Source: a virus. From it: a DNA stretch of 64,000 bases. Within the stretch, counting starts at the first letter, position 1, and the number at the start of each line of letters is the position of its first letter. The stretch is taken from positions 1 to 64,000 of IMG/VR virus record IMGVR_UViG_3300032297_000368; one strand, given 5' to 3'. Shown here piece after piece: positions 22,772-31,798 of the stretch. Made by a program: the position numbers and the translations under genes. The notes beneath the pieces were generated by a model. It was not told the DNA's origin, did not search any database, and worked only from the letters and a program-made list of their open reading frames with translations.

Positions 22772-23101
22772 TTACTCCGAATTGCCCGCTTTAATCGATT
22801 CTACTTTTTCTTGACCTCTAGTCCATGCCGAGATGCCTAGAATTGCCATGAAGGAGATATGAATAAAACCCCCGTTTTGTAGAGTCATCGATTGCCATTG
22901 ACGAAATGCATCATTCGAAGCTTCTGTTTCCCAGAATTGAATGATTGAGAATAAAATTGGAAATAAAACAAAATCGCAGATATTGATAATCATGTAAGTT
23001 ACAGCCATCATAGGACGCCATTTACTGGTCATCCAATCTTCCGATTTTTGTTGAGCTTCTGTTACTGGTGGTTCAACCACTTCTTCTTTTTTAGTTGCCA
23101 T
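22772..23101 (-). CDS. Holin-like membrane protein (109 aa)
   Basis: The sequence has WRPMMAVTYMIINICDFVLF, a second hydrophobic segment (FVLFPILFSIIQFW) and a third (GGFIHISFMAILGISAWTRG), with polar ends, which resembles the three-helix holins of gene-transfer agents and phages. It would form the inner-membrane hole for the endolysin at 55289-55909. A GATAAATA box lies upstream. Confidence 0.6.
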   Translation of the reverse strand: MATKKEEVVEPPVTEAQQKSEDWMTSKWRPMMAVTYMIINICDFVLFPILFSIIQFWETEASNDAFRQWQSMTLQNGGFIHISFMAILGISAWTRGQEKVESIKAGNSE

Positions 23102-23102
23102 G

Positions 23103-23309
23103 TTATGCTCCTATCTTGGCGAGTTTATTATTTATCTTTTTAAGTAATTCACTTTTTTGTTCCTCAGTTTCATCTTCAACTAATATCGAATTTTCTACAT
23201 CAAAACTTTTAAGTGTTAGTATGAAAGTATCTTTATCGATTACTTTATCGTCATACATCTTACAAATATCTGGAAAGTTTGATTCTAAAGCATGAAAGTA
23301 TTTTGCCAT
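23103..23309 (-). CDS. Small helical protein (68 aa)
   Basis: It reads MAKYFHALESNFPDICKMYD and ends with a charged helix. The late-type box at 23129-23136 lies in its 3' end. No motif identified. Confidence 0.6.
   Translation of the reverse strand: MAKYFHALESNFPDICKMYDDKVIDKDTFILTLKSFDVENSILVEDETEEQKSELLKKINNKLAKIGA
23129..23136 (-). promoter_or_regulatory. Late-promoter-like box GATAAATA
   Basis: GATAAATA on the minus strand lies 28 bases before the holin-like gene start, within the end of the upstream gene. It differs from TATAAATA at the first base. Confidence 0.5.
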
Positions 23310-23322
23310 TTTTTATCCTTGA

Positions 23323-24864
23323 TTATAAATTATACCCATATGTTATGTATATTCTACCTGCACTACCAGTAACACCTAATCCATCACCTCCATTACCAGC
23401 TGTACCTCTATTAGCATCATTAGTATTTGCTGCTACTTTTTGACCACCAGTATTAGAAGCAGGATTTAAAACTTCAGTAGGATGAATATAACCACTGCCG
23501 CCACCGCCGCCATATGCTGCTGAAGTGTGTCCGCCACCGCCACCGCCATAGTAACCGCCACCGCCGCCACCACCGCCAGCGTTGCTATTTTCGAATCCGC
23601 CAGCACCACCTGGCGCCCATCCTAATCCGCCAGCAGCTGGATATGATGCTGATCCGGAACCTCCTTTACCTCCAGCTTTATATGATCCTGAGGTTCCTTC
23701 TTGTAACGGAACTCCACTGCCACTACCGCCAGCACCTCCAGAGTTTTGTGTTCCTTCTCCTCCGGATAATGAGCCAGCATTAATTCCTCTTTGACCTGAT
23801 TGTCCTCCACCCGCACCACCTAGACCATTAAAGAAAGTGTATGATGCGTAAGAACCTCCTCCGCCACCGGCAACCATAAGAACTGATACTGTTCCTAAAG
23901 TTTCAATACCTGTAGCACCACCGCCACCGCCTGATACTCGTGGTGCTGTGCCTCCAGTTCCACCCGCACCAACTGTCATGCCGTATGAATTGGCCTTATA
24001 CATTTTTAATAATCCACGACTAAATCCTCCGCCGCCGCCAGCATAACTAAGAATCGGACTGCCAGTAGGATTACCGCCACCGCCACCAGCACCCCACATA
24101 GTAATATTCATCGCTGCATTAACATTAGGTATAATAGTGTATAGCGTTGCAGCTGTTGATATAGTTAAGGGGCCATCTATAGCAAAAATCCATGTAGATT
24201 TTCCGGAGATAGCAGGAGATATAGAAAAAACCGCAGTATTAGCTACACCTAAATTGAAAGTTCTATCCGATGATTGATATTCAGTATCAGTTGCTCTTAC
24301 TGTAAATGAATAGGTAGTGTAAGGTATACTTAACTGTATATTTCCGGTTAATAAACCGCCACTACTCAAAGTGATACCTTCAGGTAAACTACCTCCAATT
24401 TGTGTATATGATAAGATTGGACTATCTGATGTTGCTACGATAGAAGTAGATACATTTGAATTTGTTGTTTGTATTGGTAACGTAGTTGATGTTTGCCATG
24501 TTATTGCTCCGCCAATCTTCAATAATCCCGTTTTAAAGGCCGTTGATCCTGAAGGATTCTGTACATATAAATTATAGTTGCCATTGTTGGCAGCAGGAAC
24601 AACTGCTCGAATTTGTGTTGATGTTGCACTAGTAACTGTCAAACTTGTATTAACATTAAAGTATGCCTGCACATTCGGAGCAAATCCAAAACCATTAATT
24701 ATAATATAACCACCGGTATTATCTACGGCGGCTATATTTGCAAATTCATTTAAAGTATTATAATTTGAATTTGTAACTTCAACATTCGCAATTCGAACTA
24801 CATTGATCGAATATTTTTCGAATACAGATGTGTCGATATTATAATCAAATACTTTTTGTGCCAT
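23323..24864 (-). CDS. Tail-fibre/adhesin-like protein with TIG domain and polyglycine region (513 aa)
   Basis: The N-terminus has a TIG/IPT domain (YIIINGFGFAPN...VYVQNPSG), then a putative Ig-like region (QIGGSLPEGITLSSGGLLTG), then a segment MNITMWGAGGGGG and a long run of glycine clusters. Polyglycine sandwiches occur in T2/S16 gp38-type receptor adhesins. It is probably a tail-tip or head-surface adhesin; receptor unknown. It shares its N-terminal architecture with the next two upstream proteins. Confidence 0.7.
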   Translation of the reverse strand: MAQKVFDYNIDTSVFEKYSINVVRIANVEVTNSNYNTLNEFANIAAVDNTGGYIIINGFGFAPNVQAYFNVNTSLTVTSATSTQIRAVVPAANNGNYNLYVQNPSGSTAFKTGLLKIGGAITWQTSTTLPIQTTNSNVSTSIVATSDSPILSYTQIGGSLPEGITLSSGGLLTGNIQLSIPYTTYSFTVRATDTEYQSSDRTFNLGVANTAVFSISPAISGKSTWIFAIDGPLTISTAATLYTIIPNVNAAMNITMWGAGGGGGNPTGSPILSYAGGGGGFSRGLLKMYKANSYGMTVGAGGTGGTAPRVSGGGGGATGIETLGTVSVLMVAGGGGGSYASYTFFNGLGGAGGGQSGQRGINAGSLSGGEGTQNSGGAGGSGSGVPLQEGTSGSYKAGGKGGSGSASYPAAGGLGWAPGGAGGFENSNAGGGGGGGGYYGGGGGGHTSAAYGGGGGSGYIHPTEVLNPASNTGGQKVAANTNDANRGTAGNGGDGLGVTGSAGRIYITYGYNL

Positions 24865-27800
24865 TTAATAACCTATAGGGTAAGACTGATACATTTCGTT
24901 GGTTAAATTTGCAGTATATCTAGCACCTCTAGTTATACGAAAGTCTTGTATGTGTCCATAATAAGGTTGCGATGTTGTGGTACCGCCAATATAATGAGCA
25001 TTGACAGTGTGATTGTTTGCATCTATCCAAATGGCACCTGATCGTGAACCATCTATGTATATAGAAACATTACTATTATAACGTTCAACAGCAACATGAA
25101 CCCACGTATTACTTGTAATTGCAGCTGTACTAATTCTGTCGGCACCACCCATATAATATCTAACGTTGTTTGTGGTGGACAGATAAATTAATGGACTGTT
25201 TTGTGTTGTTGCACTTCTTTGGTCATAAATTGTTTGTTGTGCTGCACCATATCTATAAATCCAAAACTCAATGCACCAATTTCCTGTGCCAAAGTTTTCT
25301 GTTTCAGAACGTGCTGGTGCCATTTGAAGATAGTCACCAGTTCCGTCAAACCATAAAGAAGTATTCGAATACTTATTTTTAAAAGTATTATATGTTCCAC
25401 CAGCTCTTGATGGTGCTGGCCAAGATTTGGGATCAGCGATAGTTTGAAGATTATGTCTTGTTGTGTAATCAACAATACCACCTGTATCAAAATTCATCAA
25501 CAATACGGTATTGGCAGTTCTTGTTACTGGAGCTGTAGGTGGTGCCGAGTTGGCAGTATAAATCGCATCGCCTTTAACTATACGTAAATTCGAATAATAA
25601 CCGAACATAGTAGCATTGTTAAATGCACCTATCGATAGTGGTACTGTTGATAATGTTGGATTAGGTGTACCAGATATTGCTACAGCAGGATTAGCCTCAC
25701 CATTAACCCATACCCTTATACCAGAACTTGTAATAGTAACGGCTAAGTGATTCCATTCCATAGCCTTTACAGTTTTAGTAGAAACTACATATTGTGATGT
25801 ACCATTATTATATTGAAATACTACTGTGCCTGCGGCTCTTAAACCGAAAGACCAATAAGTGGTTGCTGCAGCAATTGCTTGAGAACCTATTATATGAGGT
25901 ACAGTTGTAGTTACTGGTAAAGAAATAGCATAGAACCAAAGTTCTATTGTGTAAGGAACTACTACACCACTACCTGTTTGCCACCAATCATATAATTCTT
26001 TACTATAAGGAATAGTAAAATAATTTCCAGCATCTTGAGCTAACCAACTTGCACCATGTAGGTGTGGTTGATATGCATTACTACCCCTAAATGGACCAAA
26101 TGGTATTATTTTAGTATTATCACCATTTCTTGTCACAGCAAAATTATTATTACTTTTATCTCTAAAGCGATTATCAGCTAAGAGTAAAAGTTTAGTATTA
26201 GCTTCTACAGTTAATGGTTCTGTTGGAGGTGTGAATACTTGTGTACCCGTTGTAGTTTCTGTAGTTTGATATAAAGTAGGAACAGAGTTAATTGTAACTC
26301 TAAAATTACTAATCCAACCTTTAAATTGTTCGTTTACATCTGTGGTTGCACCAACGGATAAAGGACTCGATTGATCTGGAAAAACTATAGCATTATTAGC
26401 ACGACCAGCTAATATACCGTTCAAAAATATACGGAAAGTTTCGCCGGTTCTAGTAATGCAAAGGTGATTCCATTTATTCAAATTGGGTGTATAATAAATT
26501 GAAGTACTGATACCTAAGCCCGAAGAACCTTGGAATGAAAGTTGTGCAATTGGCAATCCACCGAACGCAAAATAATACCTACCAGCGCCACCGCCACTGG
26601 CGAGACCATTATAACTCCAAACTATACCAAAAACTTGTTGATCGGTTGCTGGATGTATCCAACATTCAATACAATGATCGTAGTTCGATAAGTATAAATT
26701 TGTGTTTGCAGCTACCGTTATGTAATCTATGTTTGTAGAAGTGCCGTCAAAATAACCAGAATAACCATAAGGACTAAACGGACTAAAAGAACCAACCGGA
26801 CCGTTTTGTGCTGCAGGATAAGTTATTAATCCTCCTGTTTTAGAAGTATCGACTAATCTCTTATTATTTTCACCATCATATGTTTGCATCATTAATAGAA
26901 CGGTGTTGGCATCTACGTCTGCCGGAACTGTTGGTGGTGTTGTATTGGCAGTCCATAATGCAGTATTTTTTAATACTCGAAGACCGTGCAGATAACCAAT
27001 CATAGGACTACCACCGGCAGTTTGACCATCGGCACCAATTGAAGGTCTATTAGCTTTTGTGATAAAAGATACGACAGATGTTGAAGTAGCACCAGTCTGT
27101 AATCCATTCATAAAAAGTCTTAAAGTATTATTTCTACGAGAGAGTAATAAATGTGTCCAAGCATTACGTGGCATTTGAGCACCCGTAATTAAAACTGTCG
27201 CATTATTTGTTGTTACTGTTACTGCACCTGTAGTTATTGCTTGGCCAATTCTAAGTCTTCCAGTTCCTGTAGCATCAGACAGAGCATTAGTATCGAAATA
27301 CATGGACGCAGCAGCATATGTTCCTGTGTAATACACCCAACATTCCCAAGTAAAATCACCAGTTAATAAGTTAAAATCTGTACTATTTCCTGGATCAGCC
27401 AACATGTAGTCGCCAGTGCCATCAAAATAAGTTGATCCTAGTCTTGCTGTATTATTGTATGCAGTATTGTCACCAAAAGGATTGAAAGGACGTGCAGCAA
27501 CATCATTGAGTCTTGTTATAGTAAAATTTCTATCACTACGATCAACGAGATATCTATCTTGAAGTGTTAATAATACTGTATTCGAATTTTTTTGTAACTT
27601 CGTTGTCGGTGGTGTAAATGCAGCACCATAAGCAGAAGCTCTGAGCTGAACTCTAACATCAAATATAAATGAAGAGGTAACTACGTTTGTTGTGCCTGAT
27701 ACTCCAATACCAAATGTTGCTGTATTTCTAGGTATAGTTCCTGATAATGTAACAGTTCCTCCTGAAACACCATTAACGTAAATTGTCCATGTATCACCGA

Positions 27801-28902
27801 CACGAGTACAAGCAATATGATTCCATTGACCTAATACTATGCTAACACTTGATGTTATTGAAACGCCATAGGTACTTCCATTAACAGTAGCTTGAAATAT
27901 TGGAGCTGTTGATCCACCAAATCCTAGTCTAAACCCAGCAATTGTAACATTAGATGCTCTTTTTGTTAATAAATCACAAGTTCCTGGTACTGCGGATGAA
28001 AAGAACCAACATTCTACTGAAAAATCTAAATTCAAAAAGTTTAAGAAATCACTATCAGGCACAGTCATGTAATCCGCTGTACCATCAAAGTAATAGCACC
28101 ATTTATCACCATAAGGATAAATTGCTGCTGGATGAATGTCACCAAAAGTTCTGAACGAATGATTACTTGGAGACATATCACTATTAAATTTAGTTTTCTC
28201 AGGACCTATAAGGTGCATAGTAGTTCTATAATATTCACTGTCTCCTGAACCTACCTCATCAATATAATACTGAACAGTGTTTTGGTTTTCTGCATCTTTA
28301 ACATCAATATACATATTGGTAGAAGAACCAGCTGTATTGGGTATTCCATAATAATAACCATTAGCTAATAAAGTTGTGTTGGCAGGTATAGTACTACCAT
28401 TTGCAACTGAATATATCAGAGTGTTTGATGTTGGTGATGAAGAAAAATTGTAATTAAAAGGATAATTTAAAAGTTTCGGGTTTAGAATTAAACTACCAAA
28501 ATTTGGCCAAACAGGAAAATCACTATACTGTATGCCATTGACACGTACAGCATTAGTACCATCTCCGTTTTGAACATATACGTTATAAAAACCTGTTGGT
28601 TTTGGTGGTAATAATGCTCTTAATTGTGTTGATGAAACGTATGTTGTAGAATTTGCCTGTTGATAATCAACTGTATCGTTATTTGAACTACCAAGAATAA
28701 CTATAGAACCCGTATCGAAACCTGATCCATTAATTACAACATACGTACCAGTGCCACTTGAACCAGTATTAGCCGCAAGATCATCTAAAACATTATAAGA
28801 TGAATCTGTTATTTGTATTGATTGAATTCTAGGACCAGAAAGACCAAACTGCGCTAGTGTGGATTCTTCGATATTAAATTCTTTTATTAAATTTGATGGC
28901 AT
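24865..28902 (-). CDS. Large adhesin with TIG domain and five LamG/ConA-like repeats (1345 aa)
   Basis: An N-terminal TIG-like domain (GTYVVINGSGFDTGSIVI) is followed by five LamG_3-type jelly-roll repeats. Each has the core pattern (D/N)Y(M/L/F)...ECW or EFW, then WNHIACTR-type and IYVNG-type strands; TPPT..V.ANTVLL linkers separate most of them. Typical substrates are carbohydrates. It is the largest protein in the window and probably a tail or head fibre that binds host glycans. Confidence 0.8.
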   Translation of the reverse strand: MPSNLIKEFNIEESTLAQFGLSGPRIQSIQITDSSYNVLDDLAANTGSSGTGTYVVINGSGFDTGSIVILGSSNNDTVDYQQANSTTYVSSTQLRALLPPKPTGFYNVYVQNGDGTNAVRVNGIQYSDFPVWPNFGSLILNPKLLNYPFNYNFSSSPTSNTLIYSVANGSTIPANTTLLANGYYYGIPNTAGSSTNMYIDVKDAENQNTVQYYIDEVGSGDSEYYRTTMHLIGPEKTKFNSDMSPSNHSFRTFGDIHPAAIYPYGDKWCYYFDGTADYMTVPDSDFLNFLNLDFSVECWFFSSAVPGTCDLLTKRASNVTIAGFRLGFGGSTAPIFQATVNGSTYGVSITSSVSIVLGQWNHIACTRVGDTWTIYVNGVSGGTVTLSGTIPRNTATFGIGVSGTTNVVTSSFIFDVRVQLRASAYGAAFTPPTTKLQKNSNTVLLTLQDRYLVDRSDRNFTITRLNDVAARPFNPFGDNTAYNNTARLGSTYFDGTGDYMLADPGNSTDFNLLTGDFTWECWVYYTGTYAAASMYFDTNALSDATGTGRLRIGQAITTGAVTVTTNNATVLITGAQMPRNAWTHLLLSRRNNTLRLFMNGLQTGATSTSVVSFITKANRPSIGADGQTAGGSPMIGYLHGLRVLKNTALWTANTTPPTVPADVDANTVLLMMQTYDGENNKRLVDTSKTGGLITYPAAQNGPVGSFSPFSPYGYSGYFDGTSTNIDYITVAANTNLYLSNYDHCIECWIHPATDQQVFGIVWSYNGLASGGGAGRYYFAFGGLPIAQLSFQGSSGLGISTSIYYTPNLNKWNHLCITRTGETFRIFLNGILAGRANNAIVFPDQSSPLSVGATTDVNEQFKGWISNFRVTINSVPTLYQTTETTTGTQVFTPPTEPLTVEANTKLLLLADNRFRDKSNNNFAVTRNGDNTKIIPFGPFRGSNAYQPHLHGASWLAQDAGNYFTIPYSKELYDWWQTGSGVVVPYTIELWFYAISLPVTTTVPHIIGSQAIAAATTYWSFGLRAAGTVVFQYNNGTSQYVVSTKTVKAMEWNHLAVTITSSGIRVWVNGEANPAVAISGTPNPTLSTVPLSIGAFNNATMFGYYSNLRIVKGDAIYTANSAPPTAPVTRTANTVLLMNFDTGGIVDYTTRHNLQTIADPKSWPAPSRAGGTYNTFKNKYSNTSLWFDGTGDYLQMAPARSETENFGTGNWCIEFWIYRYGAAQQTIYDQRSATTQNSPLIYLSTTNNVRYYMGGADRISTAAITSNTWVHVAVERYNSNVSIYIDGSRSGAIWIDANNHTVNAHYIGGTTTSQPYYGHIQDFRITRGARYTANLTNEMYQSYPIGY

Positions 28903-28908
28903 ATTTTA

Positions 28909-29286
28909 TTATATTGGAACAAAAACTCGTAAACCTCTATGTTTCGTAGCATAACTACCATCAGGTTTTACAACATAAACGGTAAAATAATCTAAAACAT
29001 CAATACCAGGAAGAGTAACATTTAATTCTTCTGAACTTACTACAGTTACAAGTGTAGCTGCTACATTGCCAACATAAACTAACATAGGCGAAGAATAATT
29101 ATCTCCTAATATTTTAATATAACCAGTTGACGATGGTGATATTCTACCTAATCCATTGTTAGCAAAAGCATTATCTGTAGTCCAAACAGAATACAATTTT
29201 GGTGGAAATGATGGTCGATTAGCATCATATCCTAGTTTAGCTAATGCTGCGTCATCGATATTATCAGCTGTTATTTTTTGTGTCAT
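28909..29286 (-). CDS. Single TIG-type virion domain protein (125 aa)
   Basis: The N-terminus ITADNIDDAALAKLGYDANR is related to the N-termini of the two large adhesins downstream. A TIG-like beta domain (GYIKILGDNYSSPMLVYVGN) follows. It may be a capping or docking subunit for the same assembly. It overlaps the spanin gene as ATGA. Confidence 0.6.
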   Translation of the reverse strand: MTQKITADNIDDAALAKLGYDANRPSFPPKLYSVWTTDNAFANNGLGRISPSSTGYIKILGDNYSSPMLVYVGNVAATLVTVVSSEELNVTLPGIDVLDYFTVYVVKPDGSYATKHRGLRVFVPI

Positions 29287-29543
29287 TTGTTTACTTCATC
29301 GAAAATTTTCTTCTGTTCAGCATACCATTCTTGCCATGCTTGCAGTTTAATACGAATCTCATAATAAGATTGACTATTATCTGCGGTGTTCTTGATTATC
29401 TCACTAATGTTCTTAGTATCTTCAGGAACTTTATTTAGAGTAGGTGCAGGTTGCATTAACTCTGGTGGTACTTCTGGAAACTTTTGTTTAACAGGTACAG
29501 CAACAGAACAACCGGCAAGTAATAAGATTAAAAGATATTTCAT
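29283..29543 (-). CDS. Outer-membrane spanin, Rz1-like lipoprotein (86 aa)
   Basis: MKYLLILLLAGC carries a lipobox LAGC with lipidation at Cys12. The mature part is proline-rich at its start (FPEVPPELMQPAP) and helical later, as in o-spanins. It overlaps the Rz-like gene by four bases, the usual arrangement. Together they should fuse inner and outer membrane in the last step of lysis. Confidence 0.8.
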   Translation of the reverse strand: MKYLLILLLAGCSVAVPVKQKFPEVPPELMQPAPTLNKVPEDTKNISEIIKNTADNSQSYYEIRIKLQAWQEWYAEQKKIFDEVNK

Positions 29544-29980
29544 TTTTGTGCCTCTAATGCCTTATTGTAAAACTTAATGGCTTCTGGCGTGAGAGAACAA
29601 TCTTTATCTATAACTTCTTTCTGTATTTCAATTTCTTTCTTAACCACATCAATATATTCTTTTTGTAGTTTAACTTTAGTTACAATCTTCTCTCTGATAA
29701 CTGTATTTACTTTAGCAGACTTTTCTTCTGCTATGGCAATCTTAGCCTCTAGTTCTTTAACACGAGCCTGCCATTTCTTTTCAACAGCAATACCACCAAA
29801 GAAATATATGGCACCAACCAACATTAGAATGCAAATGATTCTAATTGGTAATAAGTATTTACCAATGACTGGTATCTTAGATAGGAAATAAGTTGCGATT
29901 GTGCCAAAGAATCCTAGAACTAGGAATGTATTAGCAAGTGCAAGAAAAACCGAATCTGGTAAAAAATTAAGCAACCACAC
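29540..29980 (-). CDS. Inner-membrane spanin, Rz-like (146 aa)
   Basis: Two hydrophobic segments near the N-terminus (MWLLNFLPDSVFLALANTFLV and LPIRIICILMLVGAIYFFGG) are followed by a long periplasmic coiled coil (EKKWQARVKELEAKIAIAEE...). A pair with the lipoprotein at 29283-29543 makes this an i-spanin. The second N-terminal helix is unusual, since most Rz proteins have one. Confidence 0.75.
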   Translation of the reverse strand: MWLLNFLPDSVFLALANTFLVLGFFGTIATYFLSKIPVIGKYLLPIRIICILMLVGAIYFFGGIAVEKKWQARVKELEAKIAIAEEKSAKVNTVIREKIVTKVKLQKEYIDVVKKEIEIQKEVIDKDCSLTPEAIKFYNKALEAQK

Positions 29981-30182
29981 CTTTGCGCCTCATGTATGTA
30001 ATAAATGGATAAAGTTTTTTCTTCTTAACTCCAGGTTCACCATCTTTACCTACACCGGCGCCTGCTATATTTCCACCACTGATATTGTTTGTGGGAATTT
30101 CTTCTTGTTGTATTGGCTTGCAGACTTTATCGGTACTACACCAATAATATCCAACACCACATTCTTTTTTGAATTCGTTCAT
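29967..30182 (-). CDS. Small virion-type protein with CGxGYYxC motif (71 aa)
   Basis: The N-terminus NEFKKECGVGYYWCSTDKVC is a cysteine motif I associate with virion-precursor proteins of T4-like phages from water. A glycine-rich middle and basic end KKKKLYPFITYMRRKGVVA follow. Function not known. Confidence 0.6.
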   Translation of the reverse strand: MNEFKKECGVGYYWCSTDKVCKPIQQEEIPTNNISGGNIAGAGVGKDGEPGVKKKKLYPFITYMRRKGVVA

Positions 30183-30571
30183 TTTATCTGCCTTAGAGTA
30201 TCTGCGATTTTCATGTCTATAGGTATATCGGAAGAGATTACATCTTGTCCTTTAATACCTCTGACTCGTTCCGGCATACAACTCAAAAACAACAAATATG
30301 TTTTTAAGATATCGTAATCTTCTTTAGGAACTTTAAAAAATAATAATCTAGTAGTAACTTCAACACCAAAAACATTATTCAAAATAATGAGATGATTAAG
30401 AACTAATTGTTCCCTCATCTCATCATATTTTTTGTACCGCTTAAAGAGTTTTTTAAGATAATTAAACCTTTTCATATCTTCTTTAAATTCACTCATTATG
30501 CAGTTTGGCTTGTCGTAAGCTTTAACTGCATAGAGTGTCACGTTCTCATTGGTCAAATTATCGAAATACAT
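30179..30571 (-). CDS. Conserved T4-like phage protein (130 aa)
   Basis: It begins MYFDNLTNENVTLYAVKAYD and contains KRFNYLKKLFKRYKKYDEMR, a helical basic region, and VFGVEVTTRLLFFKV. I recall similar proteins in most T4-like phages of aquatic bacteria next to virion genes. No biochemical role known to me. Confidence 0.7.
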   Translation of the reverse strand: MYFDNLTNENVTLYAVKAYDKPNCIMSEFKEDMKRFNYLKKLFKRYKKYDEMREQLVLNHLIILNNVFGVEVTTRLLFFKVPKEDYDILKTYLLFLSCMPERVRGIKGQDVISSDIPIDMKIADTLRQIK

Positions 30572-30963
30572 TAATCCTCGTCTTCATCCTCCGATACGAG
30601 GGAATTAATAGTATCTTCATCGCCAACTTGTGCATAGAAGTCATAATATCCTTCATCGGTAATATAATATATCACGTACAAATATATGATATGGTCTTCA
30701 TTATCATATTGTTTTAAATCGAAAGTGATTTCATCACCTTCTTGGTCGAAATCATACATGACAGGCATATCTAGTCCGAAACGATAAAGACATTTTCGAA
30801 TCTTTTGTATGCCTGCATGTACATCCATTATTAAACCATCAGATAATTCTCGGTTTAATAATGAATTAATTTCTCCAACGACCATTGGATTATCAATCGA
30901 AGAGGATGCACGTTGAGTCGGCTCATGTGCGTCATGAGCCTGACCTGTAATAATATTAGACAT
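30571..30963 (-). CDS. Conserved T4-like phage protein (130 aa)
   Basis: MSNIITGQAHDAHEPTQRAS is followed by an alpha/beta part including KIRKCLYRFGLDMPVMYDFD and a strongly acidic end VSEDEDED. It overlaps its neighbours by one base on each side. Likely a late protein by position. Confidence 0.65.
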   Translation of the reverse strand: MSNIITGQAHDAHEPTQRASSSIDNPMVVGEINSLLNRELSDGLIMDVHAGIQKIRKCLYRFGLDMPVMYDFDQEGDEITFDLKQYDNEDHIIYLYVIYYITDEGYYDFYAQVGDEDTINSLVSEDEDED

Positions 30964-31763
30964 TAGTTGAGTTGTTCGTCATCAGCACCATCGCTAGTCA
31001 TAGAACGCATTGGAACTAAAGTTTCATACGTTACACGACCTGCACGACCGCCAGTACCTTCTATACGAAGATTCCAACCTGGTGTTACTCCGCCTTTACG
31101 ACCTTCAGCGCCAGTTAAAGATAAACTTACTTGAGTACCAACACCACCTGTACCACCAACTACAACAGCAGCAGTATTTGATTGATAGCCTTCGCCAGCA
31201 GCAGTCAATCGAGCTTTCAATAAATTGAAAGTTAAACTTGCAGTGAATCCTGTACCGCTACCAGTATTAGATGTGAATGGATTGTTAGTAACTGTAGGCA
31301 ATACTGTGTAATCGCCAGCAGTTGAAATTGAAACGCCAGTTACATTACCATTAGCATTTACAGAGGTAACTGTAAGAACTGCGGAAGTTCCTGTGCCGCC
31401 AGTAGCTGTAAAGGTATTACCAACAGCATAACCAGTACCATTTGCTGTAATTGCTGTGCCAGTTACACTAGCATTTGTAGCTACAGTTGCTTGTGAAGTA
31501 TTTGCACCAGTAATAGTAACTGTTGGTAATGCTGTGAAGCCAGAACCACCTGAAGTTACTGTAACGGATGCGATATTACCAGTAGTTACACCAGTAATTT
31601 CATCGGTAGAAATACCGAATAAACCTAATTCTATATTTGGAACATAACCACTAGCCGTAGTGTTGGCGTATAGTGTTGAACCGTTTGCAGAGACTCCTAA
31701 TCCACTAGCGACTGGTATGTTAGGCGCTGTATCGCTGGAATCTGTACTTTTATATAAAGACAT
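30963..31763 (-). CDS. Virion structural protein with GSGF repeats (266 aa)
   Basis: Repeats of the type SGGSGFTALPTVTITGAN and then GYAVGNTFTATGGTGTSA give a low-complexity Gly/Thr/Ser beta protein. The C-terminus VTYETLVPMRSMTSDGADDE matches a conserved end I associate with structural proteins of aquatic T4-like phages. The exact late box at 31791-31798 lies 28 bases upstream. Confidence 0.7.
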   Translation of the reverse strand: MSLYKSTDSSDTAPNIPVASGLGVSANGSTLYANTTASGYVPNIELGLFGISTDEITGVTTGNIASVTVTSGGSGFTALPTVTITGANTSQATVATNASVTGTAITANGTGYAVGNTFTATGGTGTSAVLTVTSVNANGNVTGVSISTAGDYTVLPTVTNNPFTSNTGSGTGFTASLTFNLLKARLTAAGEGYQSNTAAVVVGGTGGVGTQVSLSLTGAEGRKGGVTPGWNLRIEGTGGRAGRVTYETLVPMRSMTSDGADDEQLN

Positions 31764-31790
31764 CTTTTTCTCCTAATGAGTTATTGTTAT

Positions 31791-31798
31791 TATTTATA
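31791..31798 (-). promoter_or_regulatory. T4-type late promoter TATAAATA
   Basis: An exact TATAAATA on the minus strand lies 28 bases before the virion protein start at 31763 and is followed by AGGAG. It marks late transcription of the genes to its left. Confidence 0.8.

Noticed and set aside
23514-23783. Plus-strand frame rich in His and Arg (and a Pro-rich one at 23582-23794)
   Set aside because: Mirror image of the glycine-rich coding sequence at 23323-24864; composition explains it.
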